Shown one piece after another: positions 25,397 to 37,537 of a stretch of 64,000 bases of DNA; position 1 is the stretch's first letter, and each line of letters opens with the position of its first letter. The stretch comes from Smallanthus sonchifolius (taxonomy: Eukaryota; Streptophyta; Magnoliopsida; Asterales; Asteraceae). Under the pieces are notes generated by a model. That model did no database searches, was not told where the DNA came from, and was given only the letters and a program-made list of their open reading frames with translations. The translations under genes and the position numbers were made by a program. Where the stretch lies: assembly GCA_023525975.1 (NCBI GenBank), contig CM042032.1, positions 21,086,001 to 21,150,000 of the forward strand. The letters are read 5' to 3'.

Positions 25397-26640
25397 ATGC
25401 CTCCTCGTCGTGCTCCCGCAACCAACGCCAACACCGACATTGCTTCTATTCTCACCCAATTGGTGACACAACTCACCCAAGCCAATAGTGCCACCAATGG
25501 CAACAATGGTGGAAATGGAAGCAATACTGGTAATAATGGTGGAAATGGTGGAAATGGTGGTAACAATCCACCTCAATGCACCTTCAAGCACTTCAACTCG
25601 TGCAATCCCCTAAAGTTTTATGGAACCGAAGGAGCTACTATACTCCTTCAATGGTTTGAAAGCATTGAGAATACCTTTCTCAATAGTGACTGTCCCGACA
25701 ACCTCCATGTTCGTCATGCTACAAGTGTCCTACAAAAACGGGCACTTACATGGTGGAATGGGGAGAAAAGAAATAGGGGTGTTGATGTAGCTATGGCCTT
25801 ACCTTGGGATGAGGTCAAAAGGCTTATGACCGAGGAGTTCTGTCCTCGAAATGAAGTGAAAAAGCTAGAAGCTGAATTTTGGGATCTTGCCCAAGATAGT
25901 GGGGAAAGTTGATCATATACAACTCGGTTCCATGAGTTGAGTCTTCTAGTGCCCCACATGGTCACTCCTTTATCCCGTTGTATCGATAAGTATATTGGTG
26001 GGCTACCAAGACAAATCCAAGATACTGTCTTAGGTAGAAATCCTGCTACTCTGGAGGATGCTATTCGTCTAGCCGCTACCTTAACTGATAATCATGTGAA
26101 AGCTGGAACTATTACCAAAAAGGGTTCTAAGAAAGTTTCTGAAACCATAACCCCTCCTACTCACAACAAAGAAGCCACAACCGAGCCCTCTCGCAATAAT
26201 AGAAAGAGGAAGGTTAGAAATTTTGCTGTGGTTACTCCTGCTGTTCCCGTCAACCAAGCTGCACCTATGATTCAAGCGCCGGCTAAAAAGCCATATGTTG
26301 GGATCTACCCTCTTTGTGCCACCTGCAATTTTCATCATCCTCAAAACATCCCATGTCGCCTTTGTACTTATTGTGGGAGATATGGTCATACGGTCAGTGT
26401 TTGTAGGACCAAAGCCCTTACGGGCCAAGTCAACCCTCCAAACCGAACCGTACCTCAAGTGGCTAACCAAGGTGCTCCCGCCATTGCTAATGGGTGTGCT
26501 TGTTATGAGTGTGGTGACCCAAACCATTTTCGTGATCAATTTCCAAGACTTGCAAATGCTAGACAAGGTGGAGCTCGTGGGCGTGCGTTCAACATAAACG
26601 CCAACGAAGCTCAAGCCGACAATGACGTGGTCAATGGTAC
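25397..26640 (+). pseudogene. gag: gag of element F, one in-frame stop
   Basis: The ATG at 25397 (MPPRRAPATNANTD) fits the usual chromovirus gag start; upstream codons in the frame lie in leader DNA. An Asn/Gly-rich stretch follows, then the retrotransposon gag domain (ILLQWFESIENTF, ALTWWN), with TGA at 25910-25912 just before YTTRFHEL. Two zinc knuckles follow: CTYCGRYGHTVSVC (intact) near 26360-26405, and CYECGDPNHFRDQF near 26500-26540, whose final Cys is Phe. Gag assembles the particle and packages RNA. Confidence 0.88.
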
Positions 26641-29600
26641 GTTTCTTGTTAATAATCAATATGCCTCCATTTTATTCGATACCGGAGCCGATAAAAGTTT
26701 TGTGTCACTTAATTTTGACCCTTTACTTGCAAAGACTCGGTCCCAATTAGAGAAAACATTTACCGTTGAAGTAGCAAATGGTGACTCCTTTACAATTGAC
26801 TCCATAATTTATGATTGCTCCTTAGAACTAAATGACCATTCATTCCCAATCAACCTTGTTCCAATGCCACTAGGAAGCTTTGATATTATCATAGGTATGG
26901 ATTGGCTATCAAATCATCATGCCGAAGTCATTTGCTTTGAAAAGTGTATCCAAATTCCGCTACCATCGGGAGAAACCTTAAGAGTTTTTGGTGAAAAGCC
27001 TTGCAAGGGACTTAAGTTGATGTCGTGTACTACCGCTCAAAAGTACTTACGAAAGAAGTACATTGCTTTCTTAGCTCATATTGTTCAAAAGGATGTCAAG
27101 GAGAAGAGTATCCAAGACATTTCGATCATTCGGGATTTCCCCGAAGTTTTTCCTAAGGATTTATCCGGTCTTCCTCCCGTTCGTCAAGTAGAGTTCCGTA
27201 TTGATCTTATACCGGGAGCTAACCCCGTTGCTAGAGCTCCCTATCGTCTTGCACCTTCTGAAATGCAAGAACTTGCAAGTCAACTTCAAGAACTCTCCGA
27301 TAAGGGATTCATCCGTCCGAGTCATTCACCGTGGGGTGCACCCGTCTTATTTGTTAAGAAGAAGGATGGATCATTTCGCATGTGTATTGACTACCGCGAA
27401 CTCAACAAGCTTACTATCAAGAACCGTTATCCTTTGCCTAGAATCGATGATCAATTTGATCAACTTCAAGGTTCTAATTATTTCTCGAAGATTGAACTTC
27501 GATCCGGTTATCATCAGCTTCGTGTTCAAGAAGATGACATTCCTAAGAATGCTTTTCAAACAAGGTATGGTCATTACGAGTTCATGGTTATGCCTTTCGG
27601 GTTAACCAATGCACCCGCAGTTTTCATGGATCTCATGAATCGTGTGTGCAAACCGTACCTTGATAAATTCGTGATCGTTTTCATTGATAATATCTTAATC
27701 TATTCCTAGACTAAAGCCGACCATGAAGAACATCTTAGATTGATTTTGGATCTCTTAAAGAAGGAACAACTTTATGCCAAATTCTCCAAGTGTGAATTTT
27801 GGCAAAAAGAAAATTCAATTTCTTGGTCATATTGTCAACGACAAAGGAATTCATGTTGATCCTGCTAAGATTGAAACGTTTAAGAATTGGAATGCCCCGA
27901 AGACTCCTACCGAAGTTCGTTCATTTCTTGGTCTTGCGGGTTATTATCGTCGTTTCATCTCAAACTTCTCAAAGATTGCTGTCCCGCTTACCGCTCTGAC
28001 CCATAAGGGTAAGACTTATGAATGGGGACCAAAACAAGAAGAAGCCTTCCAAACCCTTAAACAAAAGTTGTGCAATGCTCCCATATTGACTCTCCCCGAT
28101 GAAAATGATGATTTAGTTGTATATTGTGATGCTTCTAACCAAGGTCTTGGTTGTGTTCTCATGCAACGAGGCAAAGTAATCGCTTATGCATCAAGGCAAC
28201 TCAAAGTTCATGAGAAGAATTATACGACGCACAATCTTGAGTTGGGTGCGGTCGTATTCGCGTTAAAGATTTGGAGACATTACCTATATGGCACTAAATG
28301 TGTGGTATTCACCGACCACAAAAGCCTTCAACATATTTTCAACCAAAAAGAACTTAATATAAGGCAACGACGTTGGGTCGAACTCCTTAACGACTACGAC
28401 TGCGAGATTCGCTACCATCCCGGCAAAGCGAATGTTGTAGCCGATGCTTTGAGTCGAAAGGACCATGTTATACTTCATTGTGCCCGTATTCAAACCGATA
28501 TTCAAACCCGTATCTTAGAAGCTCAACACGTCTCGGTAACCGAGGGTAACATGTATGAAGAAATGTCGTGTGGTGTTGAACTTCTTCTTGAATCAAAACC
28601 CAATGGCCTACCATATTACTTGAACCGTATTTGGGTTCCTGATCACGACGATCTCCGTACATTTCTCATGAACGAGGCTCACAAGACTCGTTACTCTATT
28701 CATCCTGGTACGGATAAAATGTTCCAAGATCTTCGTCAACAATATTGGTGGCCCGGTATGAAGAAAGACATTGCTCTTTATGTGGCCAAATGCTTAACCT
28801 GTTCCAAAGTCAAAGCCGAACATCAACGCCCTTCTAGTTTGCTTGAACAACCGGAAATTCCCGTGTGGAAATGGGAGAACTTAGCCATGGATTTTATTAC
28901 CAAACTCCCTCGCACCTCGAGTGGTTATGATAATATTTGGGTGATCATTGATCGTCTCACTAAATCCGCTCATTTCTTGCCTATTCGCGAAGACTTCAAA
29001 GTGGAGAAACTAGCCCGAATCTACATTAATGAAATTGTGAGTCGTCATGGTGTTCCTTTGAACATAATATCTGATCGAGACGCCCGGTTCACTTCTCGAT
29101 TTTGGCAATCTCTCCAAAAGGCTCTTGGTACTCGATTGGATTTGAGCACGGCTTATCTTCCGCAAACTGATGGTCAAACCGAGCGAACAATCCAAACTCT
29201 TGAAGACATGCTTAGAGCTTGTGTAATCGATTTTGGTGGCAATTGGGATTCACATCTATCCCTCATTAAGTTCTCTTACAATAATAGCTACCACACAAGT
29301 ATCAACATGGCTCCATTCGAAGCTCTCTATGGTCGCAAGTGTCGTTCTCCTATCTGTTAGAACGAGATTGGTGAAGCACAAATCACCGGTCCCGAGTTAA
29401 TTCAAGAAACATCCGACAAGATTATTCAAATCCGTGACAATATTCGAGTAGCGAGGAGTCGACAAAAGAGTTATGCCGACAAACGTCGAAAACCCTTGGA
29501 ATTCCAAGTCGGTGACCTTGTTCTTCTAAAGGTGTCTCCATGGAAGGGCGTGATCCGTTTTGGAAAGAAAGGCAAGTTAGCACCTCGTTATGTTGGTCCA

Positions 29601-29948
29601 TTCAAATTCCTTGAAAGGATTGGGAAAGTGGCTTACAAGCTCGAGTTACCTCCATCTCTTGGAAATGTGCATCCTACATTTCATGTATCTAATCTGAAGA
29701 AGTGTCTCGCCGATGACAATTTCCATATACCGCTTGACGACGTGCGCATTGATGAAACGATGCATTTCGTTGAGAAGCCGGTGGAAATTATGGATCGTGA
29801 AGTCAAACAGCTCAAGCGAAGTCGCATTCCCATTGTCAAAGTTCGTTGGGAATCTAAGCGTGGTCCTGAGTTCACTTGGGAATGAGAAGACCAAATGAAG
29901 CTCAAGTACCCTCATCTTTTTACTAATACTGTTGTATCCTCTAGCTAA
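26641..29948 (+). pseudogene. pol: pol of element F: PR, RT, RNase H, INT, chromodomain-like tail
   Basis: Protease FDTGADKSFVS near 26675-26707; RT with VLFVKKKDGSFRMCIDYRELN and the catalytic box FIDN where chromoviruses have xxDD (second Asp is Asn at 27689-27691). TAG at 27707-27709, then a one-base frameshift near 27805. RNase H begins at VVYCDASNQGLG (~28110). Integrase has the HHCC region (28676-28803) and the catalytic residues in MDFITK, SDRDARF and QTERTIQ. A TAG at 29358-29360 replaces an expected Trp. The GPF-type module (YVGPFKFLERIG) and a chromodomain-like tail (VKVRWESKRGPEFTWE) follow, with TGA at 29883-29885 and the natural end at 29946-29948. In the family the tail helps target integration to chromatin. 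At least five lesions make this copy inactive. Confidence 0.92.
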
Positions 29949-29970
29949 ATTTCGGGACGAAATTCTCTCA

Positions 29971-29982
29971 ACATGGGGAGAC
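29971..29982 (+). other. Polypurine tract of F
   Basis: ACATGGGGAGAC directly before the 3' LTR; identical in G at 44401-44412. Confidence 0.88.
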
Positions 29983-32476
29983 TGTAACATCTCTGAATTT
30001 AGTATTCATATTTCAATTCAATGTAATGCAATTTCAAATTCAATACTTGTGCACTACCTTGTTATTTTGCTTACAGTAAACTAAATGCAATGATTCAATA
30101 CAAATTTACAAGTTTTGATCGATTTTATACACTTAAACGCTATACAAGTAACTATTTATATCAAACTAATCAAACCTGAAAAGTCAAGGACAAAAGTTGA
30201 AAATTTATCAAGAAACCCTAATTAGCACGGTCGTGCTTCGTCCTGGCACGGTCGCGCCAAGTGCCTCGGCACGATCGCGCGACTGGTCCTGGAACGATCG
30301 CGCCCGGTGCCTAGGCACGGTCGCGCCTGCGTAACAGTTGAAACGTAAATGCAGTTTAATCACCCGATCATTGGAAATCCGTAACAGTCATCCGTTTCTT
30401 TTCCCCTTAACGAATGAATCACAATTTTCGAATTCCTCAAACGTCTCAGTTTCATATTACCAATTTCGAAAAACTCTCTCAAGCTTTCCAAGAAACTAGA
30501 ATCCGCTGTTCGATCTGAATCCTCTCAATCCAGCAGCAGAGTCTCGATACTCAATCAACCCTGAAGTTCCAAGGCTATTTGGATTGGCCGGAGTTGCAGT
30601 AAAGATCGCCGGAACTCAAGCCGTCGACGCCGGAACTCCTTCTTGCCGATCTCTATCAATCCTCTACTGTTTCGGGTAATTGAAATCATTTATTTCAGTT
30701 AATTAGTCTCTATATCGAAAGCCCCATAATAATTTAGGCTTCCATCATAGAATTTACCCCGAATCAGAATCGATGTTTTATTTAAAATAATTTAATCGAA
30801 TCCACTGTTAAAAATGTTGTTAATACAATTAAAATATCCCAAAAGACTCGTAATAACCCATTAATCAAAAGCCCTAACAATTCCAGCGTTTAAAATACAA
30901 GCATTTGTCAATTCGTGTCTGATTTGGAAGAGACACGGTCGCGCTAATCATCTAGCGCGGCCGTGCCTCATAGAGCGCGGTCGTGCCGACTAGCAGCGCG
31001 GTCGTGTCCTCCTGTCCAGACCTTGTCATGCCCTCTGGGCTAGTCTCTGTTGTGTCTAAAGATCATAGACACGACCGTGCTGGGCCAAGGCACGGTCGTG
31101 CCTGTTTGACTGGTCTAGTTTGTGCCCTCTGTTGATCAACCCGGTCGTGCCCCGACTAGCGCGGTCGCGCCCCTGGCTTGAGCACGATCGTGCCCTTCCG
31201 AGGCACGGTCGTGTGTGACTCAGAAACTGTAACAAAATTATAATTTTATATTTTTCGATCAATAAATGTTTCGATTTTATAAAAATATGTATCTGTATTT
31301 AAAAATGGATTAAAAGTTTAATCTTGGCATAAATATAATTTATTTAAAAGTTTATGAAAAATTAAATTTATATTTATTATCTTACACTTAAATGATATTT
31401 TAAATAATTAAGTTACAAAATTTATAAATAAATAAGATAATGATTATTTATTTAATTTACATTTTAAATCAAAATCATTTATTTATTTATACTTAATTAC
31501 AATTAATATTTACATTATTTCATAAACTATAATTATATATTTATTCAATTATCCAATTCAAACCTAATCAAATTGTTTCAAAAATATTTTTACTTCAAAC
31601 TCTATATATTTTTCAATACTGTTAAATACAAATCAATAGTTTTATACACAAATTCAACTTTCATTTAGACTTAAACTTTATGCATCTATTTGATTCAATA
31701 CGCATTACTCTTTAGGTTAAATTGTGTATTTCGAGGATCATATTTGCTATCTATAATCCTTGTTAGCTACACTTCCATACTAAGTGAGTATTCACAACCC
31801 CTTTTTACTCTTTTACACTTTTGGGGTGAAACATGAACTCTATACACATTACACATTACACATTTACATTTACACAAACAACACAAGTGCAAAAATCCTA
31901 TTTACATACATGTGTGCAAAATTTGAGCTTTGTGCCCGAGTGCTAGGTGTGCTAACCTTTGTATGCTCTTATGTGCAATCATTAACTATACAAGCCGACG
32001 GTTTTCAATGATAGATCTATTGAGTCTGACAAACCCACCCTTGGTGCGCGGTGATTGAAACCGACAACACAATTTTTGCTTGCTAGTTACAAGGTTTGGT
32101 TGTACATGGTTACACAATAGCTGCTCCCCATAAATGCCTTATTTTATCATGTTTTGTAAAGGATTTGTTTTCAACTATATGCTATCTACATACAACTGTG
32201 TTATACTCACCAACTTTTTAGTTGACTTTATTTTATTCATGTTTCAGGCCCCAATATGTGAGATTGATTCAAGACGTGTTCAACATAGGATTTGGACTTA
32301 GCAATTTAAATCAAGAACTTTATGAGTGTTTTATGTTTCTTGTTTGAATTTGGTTTGTACTTGGATTATTTGTAATGGAAATTTAACTTTAATATATTTC
32401 AATTTAGTCAACCATGTGCTATGAACAGTCTTACATGTCCCGCCCCGATGATTCCGCCATCGGTCGGGGTGTGACA
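29983..32476 (+). repeat. 3' LTR of F (2494 bp)
   Basis: Same termini as the 5' LTR. It lacks one GC-motif unit of ~22 bp present at 22504-22530 of the 5' LTR. Motif clusters at 30224-30330 and 30932-31210. Confidence 0.95.
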
Positions 32477-32481
32477 CCTTA

Positions 32482-34511
32482 CTTGAGGAATCATCCTTGT
32501 TAGAGGAATCATCCTTACCTGAGGACTCATCAAGGCAAGTTAGATCAATATCTACTAAGCCGTTGACAAATTTCCCGCTAACAGGTGGAGGAATGGTATT
32601 AGTACCCAACCCTAAGCCATTAATTTGTCTCACTACAGATTCGTAGTGTTCCACCACAAAACGAGAATTTTTCAACTTCTCATTAGTACATTTCAACTGC
32701 AAGATCTCATTTTGCAGCTTGTTGATCTCATTGTTCCTTTTCTCTAACCCCTTGTATGCAATATCCAAGTGAAGCTGTTGATCGCTCATTTTAAGTGAAT
32801 AATCACGTTTTTCTTTCTTCAACGTTTCAATTGCGTCTTTAAATCGTTTTTCGTTTTCTTTGTAGCTTAAAGCTGCAATACGAAGGGGTTCGACTTTGTC
32901 TTGAAGCTTAGAGTTTTCAATTTTTAAGCCTAGACATTTGGAACAAGATATGACAGTAAAAGGATTAGAATCTACCTCATTCGATGAATGTGATGCCTCT
33001 CCGATAGCCATGAGGGCAACAACAGTTGTAGACTCTTCTTGGTCAGCCACAAAAGCTTCCCGTTCCTCAGCTTCCATCATCTCCATAATCTCAGCCATGA
33101 AACCAACCTGAGTTTGTGCAATAATGGCATCATCCAGATGAACACCCCAATCAAAGCTTTCGTCCTGTTGAGCTACCAATGCATTAGACGATCCACTTTG
33201 GCTTTGATTGTGGTTGTTTGAGTTGTTGAAGCCTTGGTTGTTTCCTTGGCTAGGTCTGGTGAAACCTGAAGCCGGTGCTCTGTCTTTTTGACATTCACGA
33301 GCAAAGTGTCCATAGTTCAGACACTTGTAGCACTTGGCCTTAGATTTGTCAAAACCAACCTTGGCATTAGAGTGCCCGCCAATGAACTTTCTTCCTGTTC
33401 TGTTCAGGAAACGCTTGGCTCTCCTCAATATCATGGCCATATTCCACTGAATATCCATGTCCACCATGTCATCCGGATCCACTTGATTAAAACCTTCTTC
33501 AATTGTTTCAGGGTCTGTAAGCTTTCCCCCAATGAAGTTCTCATAGGCAAGCATGCATGAAGAGAATAAAGCCACATGATCTTCAGCTATCTTGGCTATC
33601 GCTGATTGGTTAGCTGAAGATGTAGCGGGAGGATTTCTTGAGAGATGTTGTTGATGAGATCCAGAACCTGATCCGGATGCTGCATAGCATGCATGACCAC
33701 CACAAGTCTTCACAGTTTCTTCCTCGTGAGAGTTTCCAGACAAAAGGGCAATTCCAGAGCCCGATGACTTGGTTGTAGAAGACGTCCCATGATACGTTGA
33801 AGGGTCTTGTATCTAAGGTCTTCCTGAGCTCTCCTTCCCTTTTAGGTTCATGTCATGAGCTTGAACCTTTCCAATTGCCTCATCAATTGTCATCTCATAG
33901 AACTTAGGATTCTCTCTCATCAGGGTTGTATACATCTCAAACTTGGGAGGCAAAGCATTCAGAAACTTTTCAACTAATTCTTCATCAGGATACTTCAGCT
34001 TAAAAGCTTTCAACTTGGTCTGCAGATGATAGAATCTAGAGATGAGCTCGTCTAAAGATTCGTTCTCCAGAAATCTGAAGCACTCATACTGCTTCCTGAG
34101 GAGATCCCGTTTACTTTTCTTGATGTCACTATTGCCCTCGAATCTTTTCTGTAACGCCTTCCAAAGATCCTTGGAGTTATCATATCCTCTGAAACTGTGG
34201 AATAACTCCCTAGTCAAGGCCATAGTGATAGAACCGTGAGCCTTCTTTTCTCGATCATAAACTTTCTTTTCTTCTTCATCGAATTTAGAGATAGGCTTGG
34301 GCATTACTTCATCAAGGTAATTGTGTGTGGGATGCTTATATCCCTCTAGAATTGGTATCCATAACGAAGAATCGGTATAGGAAATGTAATGCTCAAAGCG
34401 TGCTTTACAGTTAGAATAATCATTTACATTTAGCAACTTTGGCGGTTTCTGAGGTGTTCCGATCTCGTTGTCATAGTTCAGAAGGTTACCGAGGTTCTGA
34501 AGATTCGACAT
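32482..34511 (-). pseudogene. gag: gag of M, N-terminal and central part
   Basis: The ATG at 34509-34511 (MSNLQNLGNLLNYDNE) opens a Copia gag: conserved WIPILEGYKHPTH, KDLWKALQKRFEG and MRENPKFYEMTIDEAIGKVQ, then one stop near 33814. After that the frame is open from 33743 to the F junction at 32482. It includes FLNRTGRKFIGG and an intact zinc knuckle CYKCLNYGHFAREC near 33290-33335, then a coiled coil (about 32640-32920) and a Ser/Asp-rich region. F enters at TSD CCTTA; gag resumes at 22163. Confidence 0.88.
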
Positions 34512-35058
34512 GGTGAACACTTAGTCAAATTTCAGAAAGGTCAAAGACACTTGCGCACTTGATACACGCCTTGCGCACTTAGAGAAATGGTCTTGCGCAC
34601 TTATGATTTGCTCTTGCGTACTTGATAATTACGCAGGAGTAGAAGATAAGTACGCAGGAGTTAACTTAAGTACGCAGAAAGATTAGTCATGCGTACTTGA
34701 TAAGTACGCAGCAAGACTGAACTTTTTGCCAGATATGGTAAGTACGCAGATAACCTTTTCACCAACTCTCACCAAACTATTCCGGTCACTGGAATCTCGC
34801 CGGAGATGGCAAAAATCGGACAGATGAACAAACAAAATGAGCCAAAGGATCAAAAACTTGTTTCTATCCAACATTTGTTGCTCAAAACACTCAAATACAC
34901 AACAAAAGTCGGTTTTTGAGTGATTTTTGCTTCTAAAATAGTGCTCAAGAGCTACCCCTATTTTATCACAAAAATCAATAAAAATACCCACTTTTGCTTG
35001 TAAAATCTCTGTAGAAAACTCTCCAAACACACTCACAACACTCGAAATCAAGAGCAAT
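34512..35058 (-). other. 5' leader of M with palindromic motif copies
   Basis: Noncoding between PBS and gag. It carries many copies or half copies of the GCGTACTT/AAGTACGC motif at 34550-34750, with one perfect palindrome (GCGTACTTGATAAGTACGC) within 34690-34710. No supported ORF. Confidence 0.75.
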
Positions 35059-35070
35059 GCTCTGACACCA
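35059..35070 (-). other. Primer-binding site of M (one mismatch)
   Basis: Minus strand TGGTGTCAGAGC against the usual TGGTATCAGAGC, one transition away, two bases from the LTR. Confidence 0.85.
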
Positions 35071-35072
35071 CT

Positions 35073-35586
35073 TGTAGGTCCTTCGGGTGTGGCGGATCGT
35101 CACATGCAAGTGTGTTCCTGAGTCGGACCGGGTGCGGAATGCCCGTGACTAGGTGGAGAGTCTTACAACACAAAGTAATCCGACAAGAGAATCACTTTAA
35201 ACTTTTGTCTATTATAAACACTTGAAGGTTACAGAGAGAAATACTGAGTATACAATGTCTGCGTATGTGACTACGTATTTGTCTACTGTCAACCTATCAT
35301 ATTTATACACGACCTGATCTCTGCGCACTTAGCAAGTGCGCAGGGCAAATTTCTCATGCGTACTTAGCAAGTACGCAAGGTATTCTTGCGTACTTACTAA
35401 GTACGCAGGAACTAATTCCTGCGCACATACAAGTGCGCAAAACACTTAGATATTTCAGCAAATATCAACATGCATTAGTAAATACAACTCGATAACTAAT
35501 ACATACAAACAACCACAAATACATACAATGAAAGTACAAAACTAAGACTCTATCTAGAGTGTTTATCACACAAAAGTGCTTCCACA
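35073..35586 (-). repeat. 5' LTR of element M (514 bp)
   Basis: On the minus strand it begins TGTGGAAGCAC at 35586 and ends GGACCTACA at 35073. Palindromes at 35323-35341 (GCGCACTTAGCAAGTGCGC), 35357-35377 and 35387-35407. GCAAC follows at 35587-35591. Confidence 0.92.
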
Positions 35587-35591
35587 GCAAC

Positions 35592-37537
35592 TTCGAGTCA
35601 GATAACATTGTGTGAGCCTTCTCAATCAACGTTCGATTCTTGCGTTCAGCCACACCATTCTGTTGAGGAACATTAGGAGCACTGAATTCATGATGGATGC
35701 CTTTTTGTAAACAAAATAAACCCATATTTCCATTCTTAAATTCTGTCCCATGGTCACTACGAATCCTCTTAACCTTCAGTTTGAACAAACTCTCAAGCCC
35801 CACAATCAGGAACTTAAGAATCTCAAATGTCTCATCCTTTGAAACTAGAAATTTTACCCAAGAGAATCTTGAAAATTTCTCAGTCACTACCAAATAGTAT
35901 CATTTGCCGCCTTCACTCTTAACACTAACAGGTCCGAATAAATCCATATGCAACAACTCAAGAGGAGTCGCAATTTAATTAATTAACTTAGATTTGTGAG
36001 ATTTCCTCTGTTGCTTCCCCTTCTTGCATGGAATACAGTCTTCGTTCACTTGAAATCTCATAACTGGAACACCAGAAACTAGCCCGTTCTTCACTAAAAA
36101 GTTCATTTTCCTGATATTTATGTGAGCCATCTTCCCGTGCCACAAAGTTGATTCGAACTTAGAAGCTTTAGAAAGAAGGCACGCCGGGAGAGACGAAGTT
36201 GTGATCGTCGTGCTCATGTCGAGCATGTACGTATCATTCTTCCGTGGAGCTCGCATTAGGATCCAATCTTCAGGTATCTTAAAACCAGGCTTCAACACCA
36301 AACATTCTGACTTGTTGAAGTGAAATGAGAAATCTTTATCACAGACTTGTGAAACAGATAATAGATTATGTTCGAGCTGCTCCACATAGTTGACTTTCTC
36401 AAAGCTCAATGTTCCATTGGACACGGTTGCTCCACATAGTTTACTTTCTCAAAGCTCAATCTTCCATTGGACACGGTTCCTTGACAAGAAATGTTGCCGC
36501 CTTTCTTCCCTGCAAAGGCTACATATCCACCTTGAATCTCTTTCACATTCTCTAATAAGTTAATGTTTCCTATCATGTGGAACATCCAGTGTCGACGTAC
36601 CAGTGGTTGCCAACAGTCCTCCTTGTAGTCCCCTGCACATAAACAGTAAAATTCATTTAGTAATGGAGACCCAAGCCATAGTGGTCTTGGGTCAGCCTGA
36701 CTCGTCAAAATAAACAATCTCTTTTAAGACACAATCAAATCTCTCCTTTATTTTAGTAGACTGTTTTTCAGAGTCAGAAATTTGTTTCTTTGGTTTCCAT
36801 TTGGATTGTACTTGAACTGTTTCATTATGTTTTGATGATGTAGAAGATTCCACATTTTCTTTGACCATAGATTGATCTAAAAGCTTCTTCAACTTTTGTT
36901 TCTCCTCCTTCTTTGAGGTCTTGATAGTTTTAATTTCTCTTGATCAATCACACTTGATAAGCCATTTGATTTAACTCTAGTAGGCTTAATCTTTTCAGAA
37001 ACTGTCTTCACTAAAATAGGTGCTTAGACAACTGATTTCTTCACAACCTTATCCACACTAGGCTTTACAACCATTATTTTCACTACTGGCTTTGCTGGTG
37101 TATCAACAAAAGGTTTTCCCAACCTGGGATCTTCTAGACACTTTCCCTTATTTTTCGCAGGACAATCTATCGGAATATGACCAACAACTCCACAATGAAA
37201 ACAAACACGTCTTTCTTTGTATATCCTAACATACTTTTCTTTCTCAATTCCCTTTGAACGAGATGATTCACATTGAGAGTCAGTGTTAAATGTTTGAACA
37301 ACCTTGGGTCTTTGAATCAACTTTGTTTTTCACAAACTCAATATTTGAAGTCTTCTCAATCTCCTTAGTTTCTTGAAAATCAAACCCACTGCTCACAAAT
37401 GGTTTCAACGGTTTAGGTTGAGATTGTTCAGTATTCTCATCCGATTCAGTCAGGATGCATCTATCTCTATGTGACACTCGGCAAACTTCAGGTTGATATC
37501 CATTCCCGACTGAGATACATATTACATTATTAGACAT
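35592..37537 (-). pseudogene. pol: H gag C-terminus, PR and INT N-terminal part
   Basis: Reading down from 37537: gag C-terminal region with zinc knuckle CFHCGVVGHIPIDC (about 37145-37200), a K/S-rich linker, then the expected protease position near 36560-36620, damaged. GAG-pre-integrase (STLWHGKMAHINIRKM) and INT follow with HMDLFG, RSDHGTEF and VAERKNRT, all catalytic residues kept. Breaks: a 50-bp tandem duplication at 36379-36478 that shifts frame, and stops near 35965 and 35897. The frame ends in SDSKL at the M insertion and continues at 11735. Confidence 0.88.
36379..36478. repeat. 50-bp tandem duplication inside H pol
   Basis: Units 36379-36428 and 36429-36478 begin GCTCCACATAGTT and differ at only two or so positions. 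Because 50 is not a multiple of 3, the duplication shifts the pol frame. Confidence 0.9.

Larger units (their letters stand above)
22169..32476 (+). mobile_element. Element F: Ty3/gypsy chromovirus (Tekay-like), full length but defective
   Basis: LTRs at 22169-24684 and 29983-32476, PBS, gag-pol, PPT and a perfect 5-bp target duplication CCTTA (22164-22168 and 32477-32481). The pol order PR-RT-RNase H-INT and a C-terminal chromodomain-like tail identify a chromovirus; the Tekay assignment is by general resemblance. The LTRs look nearly identical, apart from a ~22-bp unit and scattered substitutions, so this is probably the youngest insertion here. It interrupts M's gag. Confidence 0.95.
11741..35586 (-). 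mobile_element. Element M: near-complete SIRE-like Ty1/copia (~13.5 kb without F)
   Basis: Two LTRs (35073-35586 and 11741-12294) are flanked by the 5-bp target duplication GCAAC (11736-11740 and 35587-35591). Order on the minus strand: LTR, PBS, leader, gag, PR, INT, RT, RNase H, noncoding zone, long 3' ORF, PPT, LTR. This is the plan of the SIRE/Maximus lineage. Gypsy element F interrupts gag at 22169-32476; removing F and one TSD copy leaves about 13.5 kb. LTRs differ by substitutions and by a ~30-bp palindromic unit. M itself interrupts the integrase of H. Confidence 0.93.
8356..37537 (-). mobile_element. Element H: host Ty1/copia (SIRE-like), interrupted by M
   Basis: H is the older element into which M and B inserted. 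Its parts are gag C-terminus to INT core (37537 to 35592), INT C-terminus, RT and RNase H (11735 to 9411), and 3' noncoding DNA (9410 to 8356). The INT reading frame stops at 35592 and resumes at 11735 on either side of M, with GCAAC duplicated. H's 5' end is cut near 37537 next to unrelated DNA. Its 3' ORF and LTRs are not visible. Confidence 0.85.

Noticed and set aside
37024..37320. Host zinc-finger gene
   Set aside because: The CCHC motif is the second gag knuckle of H, in the same place as in M and C.
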